A DNA stretch of 64,000 nucleotides from Prosthecobacter gellanilyticus (lineage in GTDB: Bacteria > Verrucomicrobiota > Verrucomicrobiia > Verrucomicrobiales > Verrucomicrobiaceae). The notes beneath the pieces are model-generated. The model saw nothing but the letters and a program-made list of their open reading frames with translations, ran no database searches and had not been told where the DNA came from. Within the stretch, counting starts at the first letter, position 1. Every line of letters starts with the position of its first letter. The translations under genes were made by a program, and so were the position numbers. This document shows positions 35,795 through 44,235 of the stretch, piece by piece. The stretch covers positions 29,481-93,480 of the forward strand of contig NZ_BKAG01000024.1 in the NCBI RefSeq assembly GCF_007992435.1, in the 5' to 3' direction.

Positions 35795-37122
35795 TCAGGG
35801 CTTTTGCCAGGGGGTGCGGCCGCCGCGCTGGATGTGTTGGCGGAGGGACTCAGACAGCTCGTTGAAGACTTTGGGGGCCTTGGTGGCGAGGTTGGTCTTT
35901 TCCTGGGGATCGTTCTTCAGGTTGTAGAGCTCGAGCGGGCTGTAGGGATCATTTTGCATGAGCTTCCAGTCCCCACGGATAAGGGCCTCGTAGTTCTTGC
36001 CGCCATACATTTTGTTACCCTCGCGACGGACGAAGTAGAGATCGCGAGGGGTGGTGATGGTGCCGCCTTTGAGGATGGGGACGAGGCTGACGGCATCGAG
36101 TTCAAACGAGGGCTTCGCTCCAGCAAGTTCGAGGAAGGTGGGGAAGAGATCGAAGTTCAGGCCCTGGTAGTCCTGCGGCTGCCGGGCTTGATCTGCGCGG
36201 GCCAGCGCATGACGAAGGGTACACGCAGGCCGCCGTCATAGTGGTCTTGCTTGCCACCGCGCCAGGGATCGTTGTTCTGCGCGTGAGGGATGGAACCACC
36301 ATTGTCAGCGCTGAAGACGACGACGGTGTTTTGCGCGAGCTCGGTTTCCTGGAGCACGGCAAGGACGCGACCGATGCAGTCATCGAGGTGCTCGACGAAG
36401 GCGACGTTCATGGCGCGCTTCTCATCAAGCTGCGGCGCGCGCGCTTTGACCTTGGCGAGGTATTCGGGTGGAGGTTCGATGGGAAAATGCGGGGCGTTGT
36501 AGGCGAGGTAAAGGAAGAAGGGTTTGTCGTTGTGCTCGGCACGCTCGCGGAGGTAGTCGCCCGCCCATTCGGTGAAGATGTCGGTGGCATGGCCTTTCGG
36601 ATCGACGGTCTCCGCGTTGAGACGCATGTAGTTATTCCCTTGGCGCAGATGCGTGGTGTAGCTGTCCATCATGTCCCCCAGGAAACCATGGAAGTGATCG
36701 AAGCCGCGTTCGTTGGGTGTGTTTGGAGATTCGAGGCCGAGATGCCATTTGCCAACAATGCCAGTGTGATAGCCGACCTTCTTCAGCTCATTCGCAATCG
36801 TCGGCACCTTGGGATCGAAGTAGCCCCAGGAGTCTTCCGGCTTCGTGCGGATGACGCCGGGCACGCCAACACGATCCGCGTAACGACCGGTGAGCAAGGC
36901 GGCACGCGAAGGCGAGCACACGGTGCAGTTCGCGCGCATGGCGGTGAAGGTCATGCCTTCCTTGCCGATGCGATCGATGTTTGGCGTTTGGACGTCTGAC
37001 GCGTGATAAGTCGAGACATCGCCATAGCCATGATCATCGGCGAGAATGATGAGGAAGTTGGGCGGAGCGGCGGCCTGGACGATGCCGCAGAAGGACAGGC
37101 AGATCAGAAGGAGGCGCTTCAT
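35795..37122 (-). pseudogene. Sulfatase with a one-base frameshift
   Basis: Reads as an intact S1 sulfatase from MKRLLLICLSFCGIVQAAA (ATG at 37122) through CSPSRAALLTGR (Cys69), GKWHLGLESPNTPNERGF, FSADNGGSIPHAQNNDPW and WPAQIKPGSR. Near 36176 the frame shifts and stops at 36157. In the neighbouring frame the protein continues with QDYQGLNFDLFPTFLELAG, DWKLMQNDPYSPLELYNLKN and stops at 35795. One missing C in the run GGCAGCCGCAGG would explain it: restoring it gives 443 codons, stop included. It may be a true inactivation or a sequence error. If the lesion is real, the N-terminal two thirds, including the catalytic part, would end in a short wrong tail. It is 5 bases behind the preceding gene, whose stop almost touches its ATG. 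Confidence 0.85.
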
Positions 37123-37126
37123 GGAT

Positions 37127-37702
37127 TCATGGTTTGCCGCTGATCTTGAGCGCACGAATGGAGGCGGTCTGCCCGCCCACCGCGATCCAGCTCCGAGTCT
37201 TCGGCATCGCCAGGAAGGCGTGTTGAGCCTGCAGAGTTTGGTCATTGAGCTGGATGGAAATTTGATCACCCTTCCATTCGAACCGCAGCTTGTGCCACAC
37301 GCCGGATTTCAGATCGACGGCCTGCTTGACGAGAATATGGCTGGGCTTCACCGAGTCTTCCGCGATGCTGATCTGCTTTGGAGAAAGGGAGAACCTTCCC
37401 ACGTGCCGCAGTCCCTCAGGCGTGTTACCATCACAGCCGACAATGAAGCTCTTCGATCCGTCGAGACGGAACTCGCACTCAAGCACGCCTGTGTTCCAGC
37501 CCACTTGATGCCAGAGCACGGCCACATGTTTGTTCTCCGGCTTTTCCGCGCAGACGAGCACGCCATCTTTGGGTTCATAAGAACCCTGCGCGATCTTCCA
37601 AGAGGCATCGAGTGGTAATCTGAAATCAGGAGCAGCGAGAACGGGAAGATCCTCCGCCATCAATGGGGAGGCGATCAATGCGAGCAGTAGGGACCATTTC
37701 AT
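37127..37702 (-). CDS. Exported DUF1080/LamG-like beta-sandwich protein
   Basis: A 191-residue protein with signal peptide MKWSLLLALIASPLMA. The mature part follows a concanavalin-like jelly-roll order: WKIAQGSYEPKDGVLVCAEK, VLECEFRLDGSKSFIVGCDG, VWHKLRFEWKGDQISIQLND and a closing IRALKISGKP. Relatives of the DUF1080 (3-keto-disaccharide hydrolase) group in PVC bacteria look similar, but no catalytic residues can be named. It likely binds or cleaves a polysaccharide outside the cell. It sits between a broken gene of similar fold and the frameshifted sulfatase, all on one transcript. Confidence 0.75.
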   Translation of the reverse strand: MKWSLLLALIASPLMAEDLPVLAAPDFRLPLDASWKIAQGSYEPKDGVLVCAEKPENKHVAVLWHQVGWNTGVLECEFRLDGSKSFIVGCDGNTPEGLRHVGRFSLSPKQISIAEDSVKPSHILVKQAVDLKSGVWHKLRFEWKGDQISIQLNDQTLQAQHAFLAMPKTRSWIAVGGQTASIRALKISGKP

Positions 37703-37727
37703 AGAGCAGATGCAAACGAGTCTAAAT

Positions 37728-38489
37728 TCACTGACTTACAGGGACCAGCTTCGCCTTGTTCGCGGGCCATTCGGGATTCGGCAGGGCTTCCCAGATGCGC
37801 AGATGGCGGAAGCTGGCCTCAGTGCCGGCACCGAGCATGATGCTGTGTTTGGCGGTGGCGATGAGCTTGTTGCTTAAGGTCGTGCTTTGACCATCGAGAG
37901 TGCCGACGACTTCATCATCTTTGATCTCAAGCACGACGGTGTGCCACTCGTTGAGATTGACTTGTTTCTTCACGCGCAAGGTCGGGCCTTTGTCGCGCTG
38001 CTTGGTCACCGGGCTGATCTTGTCAGCATCATAGGGAGTGAGGAAGAGGCCGCCCGGGCCGATGCTCAAGGAGATGACATAGTCTTTGGCATCGGTGGCC
38101 TTGACGAAGAGGGAGCGGTACTTGCGGCCTTCTTCGGGGACGTCATTCAGACGCACCTCACACTAAATGATGGCGTCTTGATACTGGATGCCATAGGAGG
38201 CGGTGGCGGGATGATTGGCACCGGGTGTTTCCATACCGCGAAACTCTTGGTTCGCGATCTCCCAGCGGCCTGATTTGCCGCCGGTGGTGCTGCTGTTGTA
38301 GCGCCAGCCTAGATAGCCGCTGGCGAAGCCGACGGGCTTGCCGGTGAAAGGTGCGGGCGCTTGAGCGAAGTCCTCACTGGCGAGCAGTTTGCCACGCGTA
38401 GTCATGAGGGTGGGAGGCAATGAGTCTTCAGCGCATACAAGAGCAGCGGTGGTGAGAGACAGGAGGACGAGCAGAGGTTTGAGGATCAT
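37728..38489 (-). pseudogene. Exported DUF1080-like gene interrupted by an in-frame TAG
   Basis: The first part (38489-38163) starts MILKPLLVLLSLTTAALVCA (signal peptide) and reaches IQYQDAII before a TAG at 38163-38165. Without any frame change the reading resumes as CEVRLNDVPEEGRKYRSLFV and continues through LNEWHTVVLEIKDDEVVGTL to FRHLRIWEALPNPEW, the typical end of a jelly-roll protein; the stop is at 37728. One base change (for example CAG or TGG to TAG) would account for it. The total would be 253 codons plus stop. It follows the esterase gene after 15 bases. Sequence error or recent nonsense mutation cannot be told apart here. Confidence 0.8.
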
Positions 38490-38504
38490 GAGATGACTCC
38501 TCTT

Positions 38505-39380
38505 TCAACGCTTCAAGGTGGCGAGCCATTCCAGCAAAAGCTCAGGCCACTTCGCGGGCGGAAAACCGTGCTTCACACGCTGAGGGATGAGATTACCGAC
38601 GCCGTGCGCGCCTTGATCGAAGATCTCCATGCGCACGGGGACGCCGAGAGCTTCGAGATCGGCCTTGATGTCTTTCGGCATCTCGATTGGGGCACCGCCT
38701 TTGATGCCGTCGTTGGTGGCATGCACGAGAAACACGGGCGGTGTGTCTTTCTTGAAGGTGAAGGGGGATTCTTTCTGCCGCCAATGCCAGGTGGCGAGGC
38801 CGACAGCGAAGTCGGGTCGGCTGCTTTCGCGCTCGATCGGGTCGGTGGAAGATGGATCTCCTGCGTCAAAGTTTGCAGCGAGGTTCATGGAGAGATTACC
38901 GCCGGCGGAGTAGCCAGCGATGCCGATCTGCTTTGGGTTGATACCCCACTCGGCAGCGCGGTGCCGGACGAGGCGGACGGCCCGTTTGGCATCGATCAAG
39001 GTGAGGGCTTGGATGCCAGCGTTGTCGAGCTTGTGAGGCGGACGCAGACGGTATTTGAGGCCGATGATGGCGACGCCTTTGGGATTGAAGACATCAGCGG
39101 CATATTCGACATGCGTTTTCCAGTCCAGCGCGCCATAGCCGCCGCCGGCGCAGACGATGATGGCCATGCCGGTGCGTTTGTCGGCAGGCGGCAGGAAGAG
39201 GGTCAGAGAGGGGACGGTGACATTACGGATGCTGCCGCGCTCTTCGCGGATCTCGGCGGGAGCATTTTCGAGGAACTGCGGTGGTTTGTCGGGCCAGAGG
39301 GGGATGATCTCGGCGGCTCGCAGGCCTGGGTCTGCCCGGAAGGTGCCGAGAAAAAAAGAAAGCAGCAAAAGCAAACGCAT
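38505..39380 (-). CDS. Exported alpha/beta-hydrolase, acetyl-esterase-like
   Basis: A 291-residue protein with N-terminal signal MRLLLLLSFFLGTFRADPGLRA. The serine hydrolase core is intact: oxyanion region VCAGGGYGALDW, nucleophile elbow GIAGYSAGGN, acid residue in VHATNDGIKGG and the histidine in FDQGAHGVG. This BD-FAE/acetyl-xylan-esterase-like group removes acetyl or acyl groups from polysaccharides. It is the first gene of the minus-strand run that continues through the two DUF1080-like genes into the frameshifted sulfatase. It therefore fits de-esterification of the same sulfated glycan. It diverges from the thioredoxin/MsrA-like gene. Confidence 0.88.
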   Translation of the reverse strand: MRLLLLLSFFLGTFRADPGLRAAEIIPLWPDKPPQFLENAPAEIREERGSIRNVTVPSLTLFLPPADKRTGMAIIVCAGGGYGALDWKTHVEYAADVFNPKGVAIIGLKYRLRPPHKLDNAGIQALTLIDAKRAVRLVRHRAAEWGINPKQIGIAGYSAGGNLSMNLAANFDAGDPSSTDPIERESSRPDFAVGLATWHWRQKESPFTFKKDTPPVFLVHATNDGIKGGAPIEMPKDIKADLEALGVPVRMEIFDQGAHGVGNLIPQRVKHGFPPAKWPELLLEWLATLKR

Positions 39381-39454
39381 GGATAGGCGAACGGAGGTGC
39401 AGGCCAGTCATTGCATCTGAAATGGTGGGAATACGGAGAATAAGACGTCCTCTC

Positions 39455-40381
39455 ATGGACATGAAGTGGCGACTGCTTTCCTTGATGCTCATGCTCACCT
39501 CTCTGTCATGCGATGCAGCCCCACCTGAGGAAGCTGGCAAGGTGTCCTGGGGCCGTGATCTAGGCACTGCGCTGGCATCCAGCCGCGAGAGCGGGCGTCC
39601 TGTATTTGCCCTGTTTCAGGAGATCCCCGGCTGTGCGGGATGCAAGCAGTTCGGGCGGGATGTCTTATCCAACCCGCTGGTGGTCGAAGCCATCGAGACG
39701 GAATTCACGCCGCTGCTGATCCATAACAACAAGGGCGGCAAGGATGCTGAAGTACTACAGCGCTATGGCGAACCCGCGTGGAATTTCCAGGTGGTGCGTT
39801 TTCTCGATGCGAAGGGGAACGACATCATCTCGCGCCGGGATCAGGTCTGGGAAACGTGCGCGCTTTCTGAGCGAATGATCGCGGCCTTGATGAACGCCAG
39901 GCGGCCGGTGCCAGGTTATTTGGGACTGCTGGCTTCGGAGCACTTCCCCCGACTGAAGCAGGCCGTGTTTACGATGCATTGCTTCTGGACGGGTGAGATG
40001 GCGCTGGGACAGATCGAAGGAGTCATCAGCACCGAGGCAGGTTTCATGGGCGGGCACGAAGTGACGCGGGTGAGCTATGATCCACAAGCCATGCCGCTTT
40101 CAAAGCTGATTGCCGCCGCTGAAAAGGTAGACTGTGCGCGGGCCGTACATGTGCCTGCGACTGACGTGGGAGAGGCCAAAGCAGCACGACTGCAAGTCGG
40201 CGTGATCAGTGGCTACCAGAGCGCCCCAGCCAGTGATCAGAAGAGGCAGATCAGCGGCACTGCGCTGGATCGGCTCCACCTGACAGGCGCCCAGGCCACG
40301 AAGATGAACGCATGGCTGCGCTCCGATGCCGCGAGGGCACTGAGCTTTTTGACACCTTCCCAGCGTGCCCAGGTGAAGTGA
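39455..40381 (+). CDS. Lipoprotein with thioredoxin-like and MsrA-like domains
   Basis: About 308 residues from the ATG at 39455 (39422 and 39461 are other in-frame ATGs; only the short forms give a clean signal peptide ending in LTSLSC, Cys19). Residues about 30-150 are thioredoxin-like with C60-AGC63 in IPGCAGCKQF. Residues about 165-260 resemble peptide-methionine sulfoxide reductase A: HCFWTGE (Cys176, Glu181), IEGVISTEAGFMGGHEVTRVSYDP. The usual C-terminal YHQ-type motif of MsrA is not apparent, so catalysis is uncertain. Together they suggest a membrane-anchored periplasmic redox repair protein, with the CxxC domain as possible electron donor. It is monocistronic as far as visible. Confidence 0.75.
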   Translation: MDMKWRLLSLMLMLTSLSCDAAPPEEAGKVSWGRDLGTALASSRESGRPVFALFQEIPGCAGCKQFGRDVLSNPLVVEAIETEFTPLLIHNNKGGKDAEVLQRYGEPAWNFQVVRFLDAKGNDIISRRDQVWETCALSERMIAALMNARRPVPGYLGLLASEHFPRLKQAVFTMHCFWTGEMALGQIEGVISTEAGFMGGHEVTRVSYDPQAMPLSKLIAAAEKVDCARAVHVPATDVGEAKAARLQVGVISGYQSAPASDQKRQISGTALDRLHLTGAQATKMNAWLRSDAARALSFLTPSQRAQVK

Positions 40382-40492
40382 CCGCCAGCCCTAAATCGTG
40401 GTCGCAGAGAGAAGGCCTTCGAGTTGTCCTGGCAAGAAAAAAGGATTCGGGGATTGCCATTCTTCCCTGCCCTGCGCCATCATGGGCGGTCC

Positions 40493-41197
40493 ATGCATCC
40501 TGAGATTCCGAAACTCCTCCAGCTTCAAGAACGCGACCAGCGCATCCGCGCCCTGAAAAAAGACCTCGGCGACGTGCCCAAGCATGAGGCGGCGGCGAAG
40601 ACACAGCTTGCGGGTGACACGGCGGCCGTGGAGGCGGCCTCGCAGAAGGCGAAGGAGATCGAGGTGAAGATCAAAGGCGTGGAGCTGGACATCCAGACGC
40701 GTCAAAACACGATCAAGCGTCTGGGCGACCAGCAGTTTGAGACGCGGAAGAATGATGAGTTCCAGGCGCTGGGCGTGGAGATCAAACGCTATGAGAAGGA
40801 TGTGCATGCCCTGGAAGACAGGGAGATCGAGCACATGGAAGAACTGGAAGCGGCCAAGGCAGCGCTGAAAGGCGCGCAGGGCAAGCTGGCGGTGACGCAG
40901 GGGCGCGTGAATGAGGAACTGAAGGTGCTGACCGAGCGTGCGGACGGGCTGAAGAAGCGGCTCGCAGATGTGGAGGCGGAGCGCAAGGGATTGGCAGAGC
41001 CGATTGAGCAATCGGGTTTGGATCTGTATCAGCGCATCTTCACGAAGAAGGGTGACGCTGGGATTGTGCCGCTGGCGAACGGGATCTGCGGGGGCTGCCA
41101 CATGAAGGTGGTGTCAGGCACGATCCAGACAGCGCGCGGTGGTGATGTGCTGGCGCAGTGTGACAGTTGCGGGCGGATTTTGTATCTCGTTGAGTAG
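40493..41197 (+). CDS. Coiled-coil zinc-ribbon protein (zf-RING_7/DUF164 family)
   Basis: A 234-residue cytoplasmic protein. The N-terminal 170 residues form long heptad-rich helices (LQLQERDQRIRALKKDL onward). The C-terminus is a C4 zinc ribbon with Cys199, Cys202, Cys223 and Cys226 (ICGGCHMKV and AQCDSCGR). Members of this family bind nucleic acid or protein partners; the precise role is not settled. The ATG at 40493 is chosen because it starts the conserved HPEIPKLLQLQ; a longer frame from 40424 adds a non-family extension. It ends 305 bases before the convergent HlyD-like gene. Confidence 0.85.
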   Translation: MHPEIPKLLQLQERDQRIRALKKDLGDVPKHEAAAKTQLAGDTAAVEAASQKAKEIEVKIKGVELDIQTRQNTIKRLGDQQFETRKNDEFQALGVEIKRYEKDVHALEDREIEHMEELEAAKAALKGAQGKLAVTQGRVNEELKVLTERADGLKKRLADVEAERKGLAEPIEQSGLDLYQRIFTKKGDAGIVPLANGICGGCHMKVVSGTIQTARGGDVLAQCDSCGRILYLVE

Positions 41198-41502
41198 GGT
41201 GATCACGCCGTTGAGGGTGATGGGGTGATTCGATGGCTTCCGGCGTCCCTCCGGGACGCGCACCTGACCTGGGATTCCGTGGACGTTGTTCCGGTGGTTC
41301 CCGGTCGCTTCGCGACCTCCACCACCGGCTACACGCCAGCGAGCCTCCGGCTCGCAAGGCACCGAACAGGAGGGCTGGATTCGCGTAACAACATATGTGA
41401 CCTGTTGGCCGGGAAAACGTCAAAAATGTGCAGGCGGATTTTTGATCCGGCTTTTCAAACTCAGTCGGACTCCGACCACCCCATCGGAATGGGGTGGTAC
41501 GG
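41198..41502. repeat. Gene-free stretch with three consecutive GC-rich hairpins
   Basis: Between two convergent genes lie GCGTCCC-TCC-GGGACGC (41243-41259), a nested element whose outer stem CCGGTGGT/ACCACCGG (41291-41298, 41321-41328) encloses GGTCGC-TTC-GCGACC (41303-41317), and GCGAGCC-TCC-GGCTCGC (41339-41355). All have 3-base pyrimidine-rich loops. No T-run is attached, so a REP-like or structural role is as likely as termination. The remaining 150 bases show nothing else. Confidence 0.6.
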
Positions 41503-42453
41503 CTATGACTTCTCGCCGAGGAAGACGTCGACTTGCTGGCCGACGTAGAGGCTTCTACCTTCGGGGACATTGAGGCGGTAGATGACCTGGAGGACTCGAG
41601 TATCGACTCGCTCGTTACTGGCGCCGGTGAGAGATTGCTTCGGGATCACGAAGGGGTCGATGCGGACGAACTCGAGATCGTAGGCGGTCTGGCTGTCGCC
41701 TTTCAGGAAGGCTTTGGCGGGCATGCCGGGGCGCACGGACATGGCGTTTTGCTCGTCGACGTCGGCCCGCACTTGCAGCTTGTCGACCTCGCCAAGGATG
41801 ATGGCGGGCTGGCGGTTTTGCGGTGAGGCGTATTCACCGGCGCGGATGTTTACCTGCAGGATGCTGCCATCACGCGGAGCGAGGACGGTCATGCGATCAA
41901 TGAGCAGCTTGGTCTGCCTCACGGCGGCACGAGAAGCTTCGAGCTGAGCCTGGGCCTGGGCTGATTGAGCCTTGGCCACGGTCACATCATTGGTTCGGTT
42001 GCGCAGATCATCCTGGGTGATGGCGCGCTGGTCGGTCACGGATTTGAGGCGGTCCAGCATGTCCTGCTGCTTGGCGAGCTGGGCCTGGGTGATTTCCAGC
42101 GTTGCCTGATTCACGACGATGGTGGCTTCCTGGCCGATCAACTGGGCCTGGAGCTCGCGGTCATCGAGCTGCATGAGAGGCTCGCCCTTCTTCACCTTTT
42201 GCCAGACTTTGACCATGACATCGGTGACCAGGGCTGGAGCAGGTGGACCGATGCTGACGTTCTCGTCAACGGCCTCAAGGATACCGGTGGCGGCCACGCC
42301 TTTGGAAAAGGGCTTCTCTGGCGGCTTGACCGGCGGAGGTGTGATGGGTGTCTCCTGGGCGCGGATCTTTTCGAAAACCAAAGACATCATGCCCACGCCA
42401 GCCACAGCCAAGGCAATGCTGCCGTAACGGACGAGATTCGAGACAAAGGCCAT
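41503..42453 (-). CDS. HlyD-family periplasmic adaptor (membrane fusion protein)
   Basis: A 316-residue protein with one N-terminal membrane segment (YGSIALAVAGVGMMSLVF). It has the split lipoyl/biotinyl-like halves (SIGPPAPALVTDVMVKVWQKVKKGEPLMQL and APRDGSILQVNIRAGEYA), a central coiled coil (about 105-190) and a beta-barrel region ending GQQVDVFLGEKS. Such adaptors link an inner-membrane transporter to an outer-membrane channel. No ABC, RND or MFS partner and no TolC-like gene is adjacent. The sigma-factor gene ends 9 bases upstream, so the two probably share a transcript. Confidence 0.85.
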   Translation of the reverse strand: MAFVSNLVRYGSIALAVAGVGMMSLVFEKIRAQETPITPPPVKPPEKPFSKGVAATGILEAVDENVSIGPPAPALVTDVMVKVWQKVKKGEPLMQLDDRELQAQLIGQEATIVVNQATLEITQAQLAKQQDMLDRLKSVTDQRAITQDDLRNRTNDVTVAKAQSAQAQAQLEASRAAVRQTKLLIDRMTVLAPRDGSILQVNIRAGEYASPQNRQPAIILGEVDKLQVRADVDEQNAMSVRPGMPAKAFLKGDSQTAYDLEFVRIDPFVIPKQSLTGASNERVDTRVLQVIYRLNVPEGRSLYVGQQVDVFLGEKS

Positions 42454-42462
42454 GTATCCGTC

Positions 42463-43134
42463 TTACGCGTCTGGCACGGTCTTGGCAACCGGGAGAACCA
42501 GCCAGTCTTTGAACGAGCCGTTCATCTGCTCGCGAACGAGATGGCGCAGCTTTTTGCGAGCACGATGCAGAGCGACTCTGCGCGCACCGGTACGTGTTTC
42601 TTCAGACTCATCATGGATGAGGTCAGGGCTGATCTCATACCATGTCTTTTCACGGGTCTGCTGGCGGAGGCGGTCGATGGCGACGCTGATGCACTCGGCG
42701 AGCCAGGGGCGATCTGCCTCTGTGGCCGGCGTGGCGTGAGTGCGCAGCTCGGGCATCAGTTCATCATCGAGCGGCAGGAACTCAGCGGAGCCGGCGCGGC
42801 GCAGGCAATTCGCATCACGCCAGCGATTGATCAGCAGCCAGCGCATGCGGAGGAAGAGGTAAGAGGCCTGCCTCTCCGCTGGCTGAGTGACCAGGTCCTC
42901 CAGCTCCCCACGGCGGGCGAGCGAGAGAAAGAGCTCCTGCACTGAATCCTCTGCCTCCACGGCGGAACATCCACGCTGGCAGGCCGCCGCATGCAAACGA
43001 CGCCAGTGCGCGCGACAGAAGGTGTCGAGGGTCAGGGTCGAGGCTCGGGAGGTGGACATGACGGTTGGATCTTGAGCGAGGTCAGGAAGGTCAGTGGCGT
43101 GGTGACGACTAAGCCAGGTCATCGAATCGTCCAT
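42463..43134 (-). CDS. ECF-like RNA polymerase sigma factor
   Basis: A 223-residue protein. Region 2 is seen at about 35-115 (TFCRAHWRRLHAAACQRG, AEDSVQELFLSLA, ASYLFLRMRWLLINRWRD). The part corresponding to region 4 is atypical but has a helix-turn-helix-like ETRTGARRVALHRARKKLRHLV (about 175-200), which matches the final recognition helix of ECF factors. No anti-sigma gene is recognised nearby. The ATG at 43134 is used; the ATG at residue 26 is another possible start. The downstream HlyD-type gene may be its target or its partner. Confidence 0.75.
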   Translation of the reverse strand: MDDSMTWLSRHHATDLPDLAQDPTVMSTSRASTLTLDTFCRAHWRRLHAAACQRGCSAVEAEDSVQELFLSLARRGELEDLVTQPAERQASYLFLRMRWLLINRWRDANCLRRAGSAEFLPLDDELMPELRTHATPATEADRPWLAECISVAIDRLRQQTREKTWYEISPDLIHDESEETRTGARRVALHRARKKLRHLVREQMNGSFKDWLVLPVAKTVPDA

Positions 43135-43305
43135 TCCACCAAGGGGTAAGGGTTGATCGGGGTGGTGGAGAGGCGGGAGTGCGGGCTCATCTTGTGTGAA
43201 CAGAAATGCCCGAGTGTTAACGCTTCATGTGAAAAGCTGTCCATTTTTGTTAAGGCTGTGTAAATCAGGTCCACCTCCCCGTGCCTGCCTCTCTAGAATC
43301 CGCGC

Positions 43306-44040
43306 ATGTCTTCCGAACCTGCCCCCTTTCAAGATGGACTCACTCATGTGCTCGTCATTGATGATGATCGCAAACTGGCAGGGCTCATCCGCGATTATCT
43401 GGTGCCGCTGGGCTATGCGGTGGAGCTGGTCCACACGGGTCCTGAGGGCGCGGAGCGCGCTGTTGCCGCGCCATGGCATGCCATCGTCCTGGATGTGATG
43501 CTGCCTGGCTGTGACGGCTTTGAAGTGCTAAAACGCATCCGCGCGAAATCCTCCGTGCCGATCCTCATGCTCACAGCTCGTGGCGAGGAGGCTGACCGCA
43601 TCGTGGGGCTGGAGATCGGGGCGGATGACTATCTGCCCAAAACCTTTTCCACGCGTGAACTGCTGGCTCGCCTGCGGGCGGTGACGCGGCGCTCGGTCAT
43701 CGCTCAGGCGAAGCCTGCAGAGGCACCGATGAAGGAGCTGGTGGTCGGCAATGTGCGCCTGAACCTGGATGCGCGTGTGGCCGCTCAGAATGACAAGGTG
43801 CTGGTGCTGACTCCTGTGGAATTTGACATCCTGGCCGCGCTGATGAAATCGCGCGGGCGCATCAAGTCCCGCGAGGCACTGATCGAGAACCTCCGCGACC
43901 GGGAGTATGAGGTCTTTGACCGGAGTGTGGATGTGCACATTGCGTCACTGCGCAAGAAGCTCGGGGATGATGCGCACCAACCACGACACATCCGCACGGT
44001 GAGAAGCGCGGGGTATATGTTTATCAATCCGGAGGAGTGA
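43306..44040 (+). CDS. OmpR/PhoB-type response regulator
   Basis: A 244-residue two-domain regulator. The receiver domain (about 14-125) has acidic DDD (19-21), phospho-acceptor Asp63 in IVLDVMLPG, Thr90 in MLTARGEEADR and Lys112 in DYLPKTF. A linker is followed by a winged-helix DNA-binding domain (about 150-240; VLTPVEFDILAALM, RSVDVHIASLRKKLGDD, IRTVRSAGYMF). It would bind DNA as a phosphorylated dimer. Unlike most such genes it has no histidine kinase next to it: the downstream gene is an unrelated Fn3 protein after 337 bases. Stimulus and targets are unknown. Confidence 0.95.
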   Translation: MSSEPAPFQDGLTHVLVIDDDRKLAGLIRDYLVPLGYAVELVHTGPEGAERAVAAPWHAIVLDVMLPGCDGFEVLKRIRAKSSVPILMLTARGEEADRIVGLEIGADDYLPKTFSTRELLARLRAVTRRSVIAQAKPAEAPMKELVVGNVRLNLDARVAAQNDKVLVLTPVEFDILAALMKSRGRIKSREALIENLRDREYEVFDRSVDVHIASLRKKLGDDAHQPRHIRTVRSAGYMFINPEE

Positions 44041-44179
44041 CCGAAGTTCGGAGTTCGGAGTCGGAAGAGGGTGCCTTGTGGGGCGTAAGGGCACCTGCGG
44101 GAAGGCCAAAGGAGGACAGAAAGGACGGGCCTGAGCGATGGCAGGAAGGATGTGATTTTGAAGTCTTTGGCGCCGGGAA

Positions 44180-44207
44180 TTGACTTCTATTGTTTAGAGC
44201 TTTTAAT
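44180..44207 (+). promoter_or_regulatory. Candidate promoter for the Fn3 protein gene
   Basis: TTGACT (44180-44185) and TTTAAT (44202-44207) with a 16-base spacer, a good sigma-70 match. The direct repeats GTTTAGAG at 44192-44199 and 44209-44216 flank the -10 box and could be regulator sites. The transcript would have a leader of about 160 bases. Confidence 0.5.
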
Positions 44208-44235
44208 AGTTTAGAGATTTGAAATAGATGATCAC

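Noticed and set aside
35795..37122. Two separate short sulfatase genes instead of one broken gene
   Set aside because: The downstream piece lacks a start, signal peptide and active site, and it continues the upstream protein exactly in the adjacent frame.
42473..42488. TGGCAC...TGGCA resembling a sigma-54 promoter
   Set aside because: It lies inside the sigma-factor coding sequence on the opposite strand, misses the -12 TTGC, and has no plus-strand gene to drive.
44192..44216. GTTTAGAG direct repeats as a minimal CRISPR or integron-like array
   Set aside because: Only two 8-bp copies 17 bases apart with no spacers or cas genes. Their place around a -10 box fits regulation better.
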